From positions 3,286,001-3,350,000 of the forward strand of contig CAJFCV020000002.1 in assembly GCA_904066235.2 (NCBI GenBank): a DNA stretch of 64,000 nt. The letters are read 5' to 3'. This DNA is from Bursaphelenchus xylophilus. Lineage: Eukaryota > Nematoda > Chromadorea > Rhabditida > Aphelenchoididae. The notes below the pieces were generated by a model that was given only the letters and a program-made list of their open reading frames with translations, made no database searches and was not told the origin of the DNA. A program made the translations under genes and the position numbers. Shown here piece after piece: positions 42,966 through 54,164 of this stretch (position 1 is its first letter; each line of letters begins with the position of its first letter).

Positions 42966-45900
42966 ATGTCGGGCTATGGCGAAAGTGAATACTACAAAGA
43001 TCTGCTCGACTACTATGTCAAATGTCTTCCAAAATATCACAGGCCAAAACCGCCGTATGGAATGTCGGGCACACAGGAAAACCTCCTTATGATTCAAGCA
43101 TCGCGTGAAGCAGAGAAAATTAGAGGTGTAGGTTGTTTTTCTTGCTCTTTTTCTGAGTTTAGGTTGAGATAAAATGTCGATTTTGATGTAGTACTAGACG
43201 AAGGGGAAGTTTTGATTTTCTGCAAGGTAAATCTTGTTGAATTTGCGCTTCATTCAATTAAGGGTACTATTTGCATCATAAATAACGTTCTTTTTTGTGT
43301 TCAATAAACTATTATTAGCTGCAAACGGCTTTTCGACCTTGTAGTAGACATCAAAAAGGATGTTTTTGTACGTCGCCGAAATTTGCGCCCTGTTTTAACA
43401 CGGTGCGGTTGACGATTTTACAGTTTTCGGTACCGATCTTTTGGCTCTATTACTATTCTTATTCATAAAGTTTTCTTCTAGGTAGAGGACGACCCTTTCA
43501 ATCCGAAGCCCTTTGATTTCAAAGCGCATTTGGCGGAGATGGAGAAGATGGAACGGCTACAGGCAGAAAGAAAAGTCAAAAGAGAGGAACGAGATCGGAA
43601 CGAACGAAATCAGTGGAATAATGGTACATTTTTATATTATTCTTGATGTTTAGGTATAAATTTCGAAAATTAATGAGGATCGCTAAGATATTAGGTTTAG
43701 GCCGTGGACATCAAAATAACCGAGGAAAGAGTTGGAATGGAGGAGTCGTTGTCAAAGAAGAGGAGACAGTCGTTTCGATACATTCAAAAGATCGAGCTCA
43801 TCGAAACGGCTCGAGGGAAACTCAAGTTATGGATAAAAAACACGATAATTTTGCCGAAGTCGCTGGTCCGAGCTTTGAAGAGGCCCCTACAGAAGATCGT
43901 AAGCCCTTTCAGAAACAGATTGCTACCAAAAAAAGAATGGAGAGGCCGAAACAAATCATGGAGAAGCCGCCGAAAAACCCGAATGTGAAAACAGTTCTAG
44001 TCCCGGATGGTTTTGGCGGATTCCTGGAGATTACTCGAGTCAAAGTCAAGAATCCGATGCACAGCGACAACTATCGACCGAAACCGACGAAGACGCCCGC
44101 TTTGCCACCGGTCAGTTCGGACTACGACAAGCTGACTCCGGCCGAGAAGAAACGACGCTTCATGAAGGACCTAAATCCGAAGGCAGCGAGAAAAAATCAG
44201 CCGAAGCCAGCCCCTAGATTTGTTGAGGATTCAGAGTCGAGTGAGGGCGAGGATTCGCCAGCACCTTCGACGTCGTATAATCGAAGAAGACGGCCCAGAA
44301 CTCCGGTGAGTAATCGAGCCGGAAGCAGCTCCGAAAGTGATGAACCGAAGAGGAAAAGGAGGCCGGAAGTTATTGTGGAAGAGATTGAAGTGGACGAGGC
44401 GGATCTGCCACCGCTCAAGGCGGAGGTCAAACCAGAGAATGTGCAGTATGTCAATCCACTGCAGGTATGGTATTTTTTATATTTTTTTTTGATTTTTAGG
44501 TCTTTGCAGGTCCAGAAAGATAATAAAACACCTTTTTCCCACTTCGATTTCATTTTCATCCAAAAAAATCGTGTTTTCAGTCCCTCATCGACTTCATTAC
44601 CACACCCGATGCCCTCACCGACGAGGTCCCCGACTTTTTGATCCCGCCGTTTTTAAAAATGCATTGGATTCAAGGAAGTGGATTCAAAAACCGATCGATA
44701 GTCCAGATGGACACAGCTCTTTATAGCGCCTTGGAAGAAGCCCACAAAACGAAGGCAAAATCGTTGTTCATTGTGGAAGAACCCCTTCATTGTCTGAATG
44801 CGACCCTATTGAAAAAGGCGGGAGCGATTTTGTGCAAAATGAACCATTTTTATCGACCACAGTAAGCCGTTTTTTGAGGTATTGGGTCAGTCATAATCGC
44901 TCTGCCACGACCCTGAGGGTACACCAACTTAGACCCTTCGAGTTTGAAACTTGGTGTAGATTTAGAATAGAATTGTCTAAGAGATGTCTGAAAGTTTTAC
45001 CTAGCGCTTTGCAGGAACCGTTGGGATTTTTAAGTCGAAATAGACGAAAATTCATACTTTTTTTGCGACTTTCGGTTGAAGATTAAGGGTGATTTTGAAA
45101 GTGAGGTCTACGGTAAGCAAGAAATCATTTTTTCCGGACAGAATTTGAAAAGTGATTGTCAAAAAGAAATGTTTTTTATCAGCCCTACCCTACTGATTTT
45201 GCGCACTACGCCGCAGAAAGGATCGTTGAATTTCTCGACTGTCTCACCAAAGTGTACAATGAGGGCCCTGATCCAATGGCAAAAACGTACCATTTTGCAT
45301 CCGGGAAGTATCAAAAATGTGACAAAATGCTTTCCTGTCCAAGTGAAAAAAAGTCCAATTTCAAAAGCGCGCCTGCTCTATTTGTGAAGGAAAAATGCGC
45401 GCCCTTCAAAGCGAAGTTTTTTTACTTGGAGACATTTTTGATGCTTCCCGGATGCAAAATGGTACTTTTTTGCCACTGGATCAGGTCCATCACTGTAAAC
45501 TTACATGATAAAGATTCCCTAGAAATCTTTGGTGGACCAGTCGAAACATTCAACGGTCTTTTCTGCGGCGTAGTGCGTAAAATCAGTAGGGTCGGCTACA
45601 TAAAAAACATTTATTTTTGACAATCACTTTCTGAATTCTGACCGGAAAAAATGATTTCTTGCATACTGCACACCTCACTTTCAAAATCACCTTTAATTTT
45701 CAAACCAATAACGCAAAAAAATATTAATTTTCGTCTATTTCGGCTTAAAAATCTCTACGGTTTCTGTAAAGTGCAAGGTAAGGCTTTGAGGCATGTCTCA
45801 GAAAATTCTTTTCTTTTTCGAGGGCTGTTCTGTAATTTGATGGATCTTTGGGCCACGGTTTACCAAGTTTTTTTTTCAGTTACCTCCCCGATGTCCTCGA

Positions 45901-46516
45901 GGATATCCCGAGAAGGCTGGGAAAATCCATAGAACACGTCTTTATAACCATCACTCACAATGCCCTATTCAATTTGGATATGGTCGAAGATCACGAGCCG
46001 GACAAGGAACTTACAAACACAATGTTTCACTCAGTGGATAACCGAAAACCTTTGGCGGATGTCTTCGAGAATCTCCCGAAGATTATTAAATGCCTGGTCC
46101 AACAGTTCAAATTGAAACAAGTCGTCATCATCGTCCCACCGACTGTGAGTTTTTTTTTTTTTTTTTTTTTTTGAGCCGGGTTTGAGATTTTGCACGCGAT
46201 ATTTCCACATTCCACATTATTTTCCCGGCAGACTGATAGAAATAAATTTCTTAAAATTTCAGTGCAAAAGCTCTGATCTCCTTCAAAGACTTCGGAATCG
46301 CTTTATCGAAGCCATCGAACGGCACAAGTATGTTAATTTTGGATTTCTCTTGAAGAGAAACTTTCTTTAAGATACCTCCAAGAGCATGTTTTCTACGCGG
46401 ACTTTCATGGCTACTGCCGTACCAGCGACGTCAAACCGTGCGCAGCCGGTTTACAGCAATTCCTCAGGAGCTATTTTACTATTTACGGGGATAGTTGGTT
46501 GCATCTCAGGAAATGA
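42966..46516 (+). CDS. Uncharacterised nematode protein, disordered charged N-terminal half plus globular C-terminal half
   Basis: Seven exons fit one frame: 42966-43127, 43482-43623, 43701-44464, 44581-44861, 45880-46144, 46263-46327 and 46372-46516, total 1824 nt and 607 residues. Phases agree at every junction. The first donor is taken as GT|GTAGGT, because the stronger-looking AG|GTGTAG two bases earlier breaks the frame. Residues 1-355 are low-complexity, rich in Lys, Arg, Glu, Pro and Ser, with a basic cluster (PKRKRRPE near residue 317) that could be a nuclear signal, followed by an acidic stretch. Residues 357-607 look folded, alternating hydrophobic beta-like segments (VFITITHNALF, QVVIIVPPT) with helices and ending ADFHGYC...GDSWLHLRK. 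I do not recognise the family. The 1018-bp intron 4 is filled by nested palindromic repeats. Intron 5 begins with a poly-T run of about 20. A distant SGNH-type fold is conceivable for the C-terminus but is only a guess. Confidence 0.8.
44925..45840. repeat. Family-D foldback with nested family-E foldback in intron 4 of the 607-residue gene
   Basis: The outer arms (44925-45235 and 45520-45835) share AGAAATCATTTTTTCCGG and ATAAGGGTGATTTTGAAAGT with their inverses (CGGAAAAAATGATTTCTTG, ACTTTCAAAATCACCTTTAA). At 45262-45495 sits a family-E copy (GGGCCCTGATCCAATGGCAA to TGCCACTGGATCAGGTCC). The two account for most of the 1018-bp intron. Confidence 0.65.
46205..46242. repeat. Lone family-B MITE end in intron 5 of the 607-residue gene
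   Basis: TTCCACATTATTTTCCCGGC followed by AGACTGATAG, with no partner end nearby. A poly-T run of about 20 precedes it at 46151. Confidence 0.6.
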
Positions 46517-46791
46517 ATACTGACATATCTTGTTGGCTTTCAAAAGATATTGGTAGTTTTAGGAAAAAGTCTTTCCTATAAAAATTGTGCTGAAATTAAG
46601 GATTTTTTCGGGATTTTTGTGAGAGGTGTCGCAAAAAAAAAATAACCTGCCTTTTTCAAATAATCCGATTTTTTGGTTCACTCCAGTTTCTTCTATGAAA
46701 TTTGAGTTCCAATCCATGCTGAAGAAAAACCAAAGCTCCCAATTTTTTTGATTTTATGGTTAAATTACTGTATTTTGTTTGGTTTGCTTAC

Positions 46792-47215
46792 CGTACCATT
46801 CTGGTTCTCCTCGAAGAGTTTCAAAAATTTTGGCTACGCGGTTTTCATTTTGCTTTCATCGAAATTTGAGGTATCTTTCCCTCTTGTAGCTCATCGCCAT
46901 TGCACTTAGGATTAGTTCCATTGCCTTGGCCTCATTTTTTTATTCCGCAGCTCTCTCAACAACGTCTTCATTTTCTGCGGCTTTTTTTGTATGGCCAAAA
47001 TTTCGGTGTCAAAGTCCACATTGGCCAATTGTTGTCGAAGAGCTTGTAGTTTCATTGAGTCCATTTGTTCGTCGCTGTTTTTCTTGTATAATAATAGAAT
47101 ATGTTTTTTGTGCGGAATTTTCGCTTTTTTCAATTTGTCGATGGTTCTTTTTCCATTTTGGAAGGGAGGTTTTATTTGTCGCCTTCTTCATTGATTCATA
47201 CGCAGTTTTGGCGAC
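46792..47215 (-). pseudogene. Decayed MLT-10-like exon 3 (with remnant exon-2 end)
   Basis: The minus strand from an acceptor CTTTCAG at 47216 reads VAKTAYESMKKATNKTSLPKW, matching the start of exon 3 in the four intact genes. Another frame gives SDEQMDSMKLQALRQQL and then EILAIQKKPQKMK, matching SDESLDAMGLQ...LEDIQKDPVKFK. The segment ends with GGTACG|GTAAGC, matching the conserved donor. Length is 424 nt against 438-441 nt, so indels broke the frame. Just upstream on the minus strand (about 47278-47330) a CACAG|GTGAGA resembles the end of exon 2. No exon 1, 4 or 5 is seen here. It is a relic of a fifth array member about 13 kb from the intact copies. Confidence 0.75.
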
Positions 47216-47444
47216 CTGAAAGTTTTCGTCTAATAGTTATTATGGAGATCTTTCCGGCATTCATTTCGTCTTCTCACCTGTGTCGTAGGAGTTGATGATT
47301 TACTTCGTTATTTTTGCTTTCGTAGACAATAATGGAGATCGTGTTTTTTGGAGGTAATTTTTGTCGAAAATGGAAAAAATTTGGTATTTCAATTCGGAAA
47401 AAGTTGAGCTTGAAAAAATTGTGTTTGGTTTATCTGTAAACATA

Positions 47445-48674
47445 CAGGGTGACCCAAAATAACGGAGACAAATTTTTGAAGGGTCCCACCGCGAAACCCG
47501 GGCGTTATAAAAACACAAGCGACAGTGGGTAATATTCTATAAGACTTTCTATAATTCACGAAAATTTGGCGGAGTCATCATGTCGCAGTAAAAAGTTACA
47601 GCATAACAAAAATGCCTTGCGCCGTTTTTTTGGCCCTCAATTTTGGTTCCTTTGTGTTGTGTAGAGCATGGCTGTACTACAGCCGCAGAAATGGCAAGTT
47701 CATTTGTTTTGCTAGACTACTACGTCTCTAAGCAAGCAGTTATGTAGGTTTCTGGGCTACGGTTTTTATTTCTACGGTGGTACCGATCTCAACATTGAAG
47801 ATCGCAATTTTTTCCAAATTTTTTCCATAAAAAATTCAGTTTTTTTAGAATAAAGCTAAAACCGCTAGAACGTATTCTATTCATAAATACAATAATTCTG
47901 GAAAACGCTGTGATTGCTTGCTGGTTGCAACAGATTTTCCTTAACAAGTTTCTCGCCCAGAACTACCCCATGGCACGCGGCTTTGAGAAAGATGGGTTAT
48001 CGATAACAAAATGACAAGATAGATAAAAACGGCGCATTCTGCTCCTGTACACTTATGAATACGACTCTTGAGAATCAGCCTAGGGCACTTTCGGTCTTTA
48101 TGTGTCACCGGCTCGACTGGTATTCCGCCTACGGCAAAAATAAGGCAGAATCCTAGTGATTACCAAATAGCATTCCGTAGAAGTTACAAAATGTTTCTTT
48201 TTAGGTTCTACGGTGTTCCTTTAATCATGTTCTGGTAACTCATATTGCATTTTGCCTTATCTAACGTTTAAACTCCTTTTTACGCCTACATTTTCAAAAA
48301 AGGCCGATTTTTGCACTTCAACTGCCTGAAAATACTCGGCTGTAACTTTTGAACCATCGATAGTTGAGCTTAGGACGATGGCCCGTTTTAAAGGCCATAT
48401 TATGATAATTAAGCACAGCAAATCTCAAACTATTCCGAATTTTCTTTTTTGAGTAAGGCAGCTTTCTTGCAAAAAGACCCCACGGGCAGAAAGCTCCGAG
48501 TCAATCGGATATATTGATGTGGTTCAAGGCACAAGAGCGTCGTACAACAAAACTTCCGATATATAAAACTACACTAACGTGGTACTGTAGTATAAATAAG
48601 GAATCACTCATGAATCTTCATAAGTCGCAGAAAAAACGGGAAATCTTTTGTCTCCGTTATTTTGGGTCACCCTG
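47445..48674. mobile_element. Tc1/mariner-type DNA transposon, non-autonomous or decayed
   Basis: Inverted repeats of 28 bp, perfect, begin CAGGGTGACCCAAAATAACG at 47445 and end at 48674, flanked by TA (47443-47444 and 48675-48676). At 1230 bp it is nearly the size of the element at 13861 but has different ends. No transposase frame is recognisable inside. Confidence 0.8.
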
Positions 48675-48686
48675 TATAACCAAGCA

Positions 48687-49131
48687 TCCCAAAATGCCTC
48701 GAGTCTGAAGAAAGTTTTTTATATAAAAAATGGTTAGATAGAGTGCGGGAAGGATCCAGTGATCAAAAGTGCTTTTAGTTTCATCCGGAAGGCATTTCAA
48801 ATACTGCTAAATACCTCCCTCGCTGACCGAAAATAGCGTTCTTCTGAAGAGAGAGAGAGAGAGAGCGAGAAAGTTGCGATTTTGGAAGGAGTAGAGCGGG
48901 CGACATTCAATATCCAAAATGTCTCCCTCTATTTTTCTTTCCAAAAGTTCAACTTTCTCGTTCTCTCTTCAAAAGAAGGCTATTTTCGGTCAGGGAGAGG
49001 CATTTAGTGGAATTCGAAATGACTCCTTATGCAATCTAAAGCAGTTTTGAATACTGTATGCTGTCTCGCATTTACCTCGTCAATTTTTTACGTAAAAATA
49101 GTTTTTTCCTACTCGAGGCATTTTGGGATAC
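48687..49131. repeat. Foldback repeat with CCCAAAATGCCTCGAGT ends and nested GA-rich palindrome
   Basis: ATCCCAAAATGCCTCGAGT at about 48687 pairs with ACTCGAGGCATTTTGGGAT at about 49112-49130. Inside, 48830-49000 is a second palindrome with (GA)n and (TC)n tracts and CGAAAATAG ends. It lies directly between the Tc1/mariner-type element and the 49134 foldback. Confidence 0.6.
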
Positions 49132-49133
49132 TT

Positions 49134-50291
49134 ACAAGGGAAGTACTTGAAGTGCGACGCTCAGATTTTGATAAAAATTGGCATAGATGGAGATTGGAAT
49201 TTTCTTATTCGATTGCGAGCTTTCTAGCTCGCGCTTTGCAGAAACCGCTGTGAAAGAAGGGCCGGAATATCGAAAAAAATCTTCAAAAGCCGGCGAATTT
49301 TCCCTGATTCCCTTGATCTTGGCATTCCGTTTCAGGATAAAAATATATTTTTTCTCGCAAGAAATTTTTTCTTGATAATGTTCAAGACTATTTTGTTGCT
49401 TTTATGTGGAATATTGTGCGTTATTTTCATTTTTTTACACTCTGGACATAATTCTTGCGCTATTAATTGGATTGTTGCCATCCGGAGGGTAAAATGTTTC
49501 GTTTTCTTGACGAATTTATACACCTTTTCCTCTGCGGATGGGCAAACCACTCTAATAGTTGCTTCAAAGCTGTTTAGAAGAGATGCAAAACGCTCTACTT
49601 CATGCATGAAGGAATCATAAAGTAAGTTTTCCAAAAATCTTGTTTTTTATTTCAGCAAGTAAATTCTGAACAATGAGAACAGCGAATATGAACCATCAGA
49701 ACACTGAGTACAATGGCGGAACACCTTTGGGACCCTTACTTTGTTTGCTGAAATGGAATAAACTGAAAAATAGTAAAAAAATAAAATTTTTGGAACACTT
49801 ACTTTATGATTACCTTCATGCACGAAGTAGAGCGTTTTGCATCTCTTCTAAACAGCTTTGAAGCAACTATTAGAGTGGTTTGCCCATCCGCAGAGGAAAA
49901 GCTGTATAAATCCGTCAAAAAAACGAAACATTTTACCCTCCGGATGGCAACAATCCAATTAATAGCGCAAGAATTATGTCCAGAGTGTAAAAAAATGAAA
50001 ATAACGCACAATATTCCACATAAAAGCAACAAAATAGTCTTGAACATTATCAAGAAAAAATTTCTTGCGAGAAAAAATATATTTTTATCCTGAAACGGAA
50101 TGCCAAGATCAAGGGAATCAGGGAAAATCCGCCGGCTTTTGAAGATTTTTTTCGATATTCCGGCCCTTCTTTCACAGCAGTTTCTGCAAAGCGCGAGCTA
50201 GAAAGCTCGCAATCGAATAAGAAAATTCCAATCTCCATCTATGCCAATTTTTATCAAAATCTGAGCGTCGCACTTCAAGTACTTCCCTTGT
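49134..50291. mobile_element. Family-D foldback element with long near-identical arms carrying an ORF
   Basis: The ends ACAAGGGAAGTACTTGAAGT (49134) and its inverse complement (ending 50291) are those of the family-D repeats. Here the arms are about 520 bp each with only scattered differences, separated by about 120 bp. Each arm encodes the same frame of about 90 residues, outward toward the element's ends: minus strand in the left arm (HEVERFASLLNSFEATIRVV, 49332-49634) and plus strand in the right arm (49806-50093). The sequence is not recognised. Beside the frame lies GTAAGT...TTTATTTCAG, which resembles an intron. The whole would form a long hairpin RNA if transcribed. Confidence 0.75.
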
Positions 50292-50832
50292 TAGTTTTTT
50301 TATGTACGGGTAAACCAAACACGATTTTGCCAAGCTCACCTTTTACCGAGTTGAAATCCTAAATTTTGCTCCATTTTCGGCAAAAATCACCTCTAAAAAG
50401 CAAACCCCGCCATTTTTTGGATCAATTCGGAATGTTTTCTGGACGTGTTGGGAAGCGCCTTTGGCACGGGATGCTATCACCTCACGTCAACACGAAACGC
50501 AACTTTACATAAAAATAATACGCCTTACTCCCCCGTAAAGGCCTGTTATCTATTCAAACATACAATTACCGCCTCTTTCTCGCATTATGTAAACGTCTTT
50601 TTTTTACTTTATTGAAGAGTGTGTTTTGAGAAATGGCGAAACGAATGGGTGCTTTACATACAAAACTCGTTTAGCCACTAGTTTGTATTGTTTTCAACCG
50701 TATATTTCATTCCTATTCAGATTGGACTGTAGTTCCCATGATGTTTGAGTAATTGGACGCACAAGTCACTATTCCTTCACAAATTTGAAGTTTTTGCTTC
50801 AACAAGCTTGCTACGCTAATTCTAAAATTATC
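50292..50832 (+). promoter_or_regulatory. Upstream region of chemoreceptor copy 1
   Basis: There is no frame or repeat of note apart from the repeat end at 50291. CAACAAGCTTGCTACGCTAA just before the ATG is a diverged form of the leader shared by copies 2 and 3. The promoter is presumed to lie here. Confidence 0.35.
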
Positions 50833-51909
50833 ATGGTGCTCCGAGAGATTTATCCGGAAATTTGTTTTGTTTTGACCGCGGTTTCGGTCGGCCTGTGTGT
50901 CCTGGTAATTTTCTTGTCACGTCGGGTCCTCAAAGCATATCGGCACAGCGATTACGCGTGGATTATGGCGTTCAACGCGGGCGTCGATATTTTTTACTCA
51001 CTAACTCATGGAGTTGTGGTACCAGTAAGTTTCTGAAAGAAAAATCGAACCTTCATCCAGAGCGCAGTAGCCACCTCTACCTCAGTGTATTTGACTATCG
51101 AAAATCCCTACTTGCACAACATTTCGACGTCGGCCGCGCAAATTGCTGCCTTCTTCCAATGGATAGACGCTCTTTGCTCCGCACCCTGCAACACAGTTCA
51201 CTTCTATTATCGCTATCGACTATTATGTAAGGGCGATAAATGGAGTAGACAGCGATATCTTGCGGCTTATGGGCTGGTTTTGGCTGTGATATTCTTTGAT
51301 TCGTCATTATTCTATGCCTCTACGAATCCGGAGAGCGAAAGCAGCCGAAGAGAGCTAGTCGCAGTTAATGGCGATGGGTACTCAGTTCCTCCTCATGTTT
51401 TTCTTTCCCTGAACAACCCGGTTTTTATGCTCTGCATGTTCGTCAGCCAGCTAATGTTTGTTGTCGAGTATGGCGTTATGATTTTTTGCGGCCAGCGGAT
51501 TATTCGCCAAGCTAAGAAAAGCACAAGTGCGGCGAAATCAACTCAACAAGCGCAAAAGCATCTCATTGCGGTCATGGTTTTGCAAGTAAGCTTTACCACG
51601 AACACACATGGCCATTCGATCTTGTTTCCTTCAAATATCGACGAATTTCAGGCAGTGTATCCGTTGATCTTGTACTTTGTCCCATTCATGTACGTGATGA
51701 TAATGCTTTCGATGGGTGTGAATTTTCAAGACTCCAGCTATGTTGCCGGCGTCTCTGTGCAGTTATTATCGCCGTTAAATTCGATATCGGTGCTCACGCT
51801 GATCCCAGCTTATCGCAGAGTCTTGACCAAGACATCTCCATCGAACTCAGGGACATTCTTTGTTTCCGCTAGTCGAGGATCGCTTGGGCGAAAAGGATCC
51901 ATGGTATGA
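50833..51909 (+). CDS. 7TM chemoreceptor, Str/Srd-like superfamily (copy 1)
   Basis: Three exons: 50833-51024, 51061-51585 and 51652-51909, giving 324 residues, a normal length for nematode chemoreceptors. The start is set by alignment with the two downstream paralogues (MxLREIYPEICF); an in-frame Met at 50785 is upstream of the conserved block. Hydrophobic segments fit seven membrane spans, the first near residues 11-29. HFYYRYRLLC follows TM3, and the C-terminal span reads SPLNSISVLTLIPAYRR, the usual 'YR' end of Str-superfamily receptors. Intron 1 is 36 bp with an in-frame TGA, which confirms splicing. Intron 2 is 66 bp and open in frame, so retention would add 22 residues. AATAAA lies at 51979-51984. 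Assignment to srd, str or srh cannot be settled by eye. Inferred role: odorant or pheromone GPCR in ciliated neurons. Confidence 0.88.
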
Positions 51910-51978
51910 GCCTCATATGCGAAGCGCTACGCCAATGAATTTTCGGTCTTCGATTGTTAACTTATCATAACTTATTGA

Positions 51979-51984
51979 AATAAA
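51979..51984 (+). terminator. Poly(A) signal of chemoreceptor copy 1
   Basis: AATAAA 70 bp after the stop codon at 51909. Confidence 0.6.
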
Positions 51985-52083
51985 GCATTGATTAATTGAC
52001 AGTCGATAAGGAGTGTTTTTTGCCAAAAGGCATGCTATGCCTTTATGTAAACGCAAAATTCGTTGACATTGAGCTCATCAGCT

Positions 52084-52240
52084 CATCAATCTGTCGGGAA
52101 AATAATGAGCGCTCTATCGCACCTAAAATTGCATCGCCGCCGAGAAAATGAATTGTGTCAAAATCAAATTGCTTTTTACTTCAGCGGCGCGATTAGAGCT
52201 GCACATTGTGCTCATTATTTTCCCGACAAACTGATAGTAC
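52084..52240 (+). repeat. Family-A MITE downstream of chemoreceptor copy 1
   Basis: CAATCTGTCGGGAAAATAAT to CTCATTATTTTCCCGACAAA, about 100 bp after the poly(A) signal of the gene. Confidence 0.75.
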
Positions 52241-52244
52241 GTTC

Positions 52245-52335
52245 ATAAAGTTAGTGTCCAAAAAAACCCCGATTTTGCACTGTGCATTTCATATCATTGC
52301 GACACGGGCAGATTTCAGCTATGCCGCTGCGGTGA
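52245..52335. repeat. Family-C repeat, fragment
   Basis: TTTTGCACTGTGCATTTCAT next to a family-A MITE; the second half is missing. Confidence 0.4.
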
Positions 52336-52539
52336 GTGTACATTTTGTCTCTGTTAATGGATAAGGCTTGTTTTTTGCCAAAGAATGACATCCTATACAT
52401 TTAAAAATAAACTTTGTAGGCGCTCAACATGTTTTGTCGAGTTTCACGTTTATACTATCTATATGCCCACTTGACAGTCTGGACTGTTGTACTTTAAACT
52501 AATGGAGTAGGAAGAGGAAGACGCCATTGATGTATTCAC

Positions 52540-53140
52540 TACAATCTTTATTTGAATTATTGTACGTCGTCCTCAGAGATTTCAATTTTGTCACGCACCG
52601 GCGACTATAAATAAACGTCTCATAAAAAGTTTGCTGCTCTTTTAGACTATTAACCTTTCATAAGAACTCCATAGTCGTAATATTGTTCTCCCGAAAGCTG
52701 TAAATTTGAATGGCATTTGGTTTGTGTGACCTGGTTTGTTTGCATTCCGAGTAGCTTTATGTTTTTCCACGTACCTACGGCCGCATTGATGTTAACTATT
52801 TATTCTTCTAACAACTGCTCGCCGTACCGTGAACCGGCCGATACACTGTAAACATTGTCATAACTCTGATGCCTTTCCGGCCGTTTGCCGCTAATTTGTA
52901 CCTTCTTTAGGCGTGTAAATGACCGCGCCGGTTGTCATGGGAATCGAATTTGAAATTTTCAAAATGTCAGCAGCCTTTTTTGTTTTACAATTATCCGATA
53001 ATATTGCTATTTTTGGAGGATTGTTATTGAACTGAAGAGGTTAAAAAATGGAGTCAAGAAAATACCAAACATGACGGCTCGCTCTAATCTTGGAGGTCTT
53101 CAGTTTTATACTTTAAAACAGAGAAGCAGAACGGCGTACA
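52540..53140. repeat. Segmental duplication, unit 1
   Basis: Blocks here recur in the same order at 54660-56200: CAATTTTGTCRCGC with GACTATAAAT, TTTAGACTATTAACCTTTCA with AGTGCTC-like text, GGCATTTSRTTTGTTT, TTTGCC...TGTAC with GTGTAAATGACC, and GTTGTCATGGGAAT. No open frame links them, so it is not called as a gene. Confidence 0.5.
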
Positions 53141-53213
53141 ATAATATTGTTGCTACCTCCAAAATTTTCAAAGTTGTTTTGAAAAAATCTCCGGGTCTTC
53201 GAACCTGTTTGTG

Positions 53214-53374
53214 ATATCAGTTTGTCGAGAAAATAATGAGCAATCTGCAGCATCGAAAATCGCATCGCCGTCGAAAAAATGAATTGTGTCGCGGCAAGAA
53301 CAAATTGCTTTTCACTTCAACGACGGGATTGGCGCTACGACGTTGTGCTCATTATTTTCCCGACTGATAGTCTG
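53214..53374 (+). repeat. Family-A MITE
   Basis: ATCAGTTTGTCGAGAAAATA to CTCATTATTTTCCCGACTGA, with the ATTGTGTCGCGGCAAGAACA core. Confidence 0.75.
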
Positions 53375-54164
53375 TTCGTTAAGTCGCTGAAGTGTTTTTA
53401 TGGAGCCTCCTACTGTCAATGGGACAAGGTTCTACAAGATATATTACGGGATAACTACCCGGTTGATACTCAAATAAGGGGATGAAAAGATAATCACTGA
53501 TTGTGAGATATTCATTATCCGTCAAATCCCACCAACAATAAAGCTAAATCACACAAATACTACCAAGAGGTGAGGACGGCGAACATTTCTTTCATATATT
53601 CCTTGACGGTGGGGACGGACAACATTAAGCATGATGTAATTGAACGAATTCATCAAGTTCTGAGCGGACCGTCCGCCTCAGAAGCAACCAAACGACTGAA
53701 ATAAATATTCCGTTCAAACGACTGATTGGTGCGGAATGCCAATGTTTTCGCGACGGGATGCGTGCATGTCGCCTGATTGATCCCTCCAGCGATTTTGCGA
53801 ACGGCCTAGTTTTATACTAGTCACTTGACGGTTCAAACGAGATATTACAAATCTAACTGGGAACTTTTTTGAGTAACGCATCTGATTGAAGTTGGACTGG
53901 AGAGCTTGAACACATACATATGTAATATTAAAAAGAAATAGCACTTATTTCAAAAAAAGCACATGTTTACGCAAGGAATCAACATAACACGATGTAAATA
54001 TAGTCTGGTAGGGAAGTGTCGTACAAAAATAAAGTGCAGCGTTATCTTATACCTAGACTAGACATAGCGTGCAAATTTGCGCTAAGATTTTTTCTGATCA
54101 ACAACAGTTCAACTACAAGACTTTGGGCCGCATTGATTTGTCGTTATATAAGGTGGGTGAAGGC

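Noticed and set aside
43126..43127. Donor AG|GTGTAG for exon 1 of the 607-residue gene
   Set aside because: It puts exon 2 out of frame with an early stop; GT|GTAGGT two bases later keeps all seven exons in phase.
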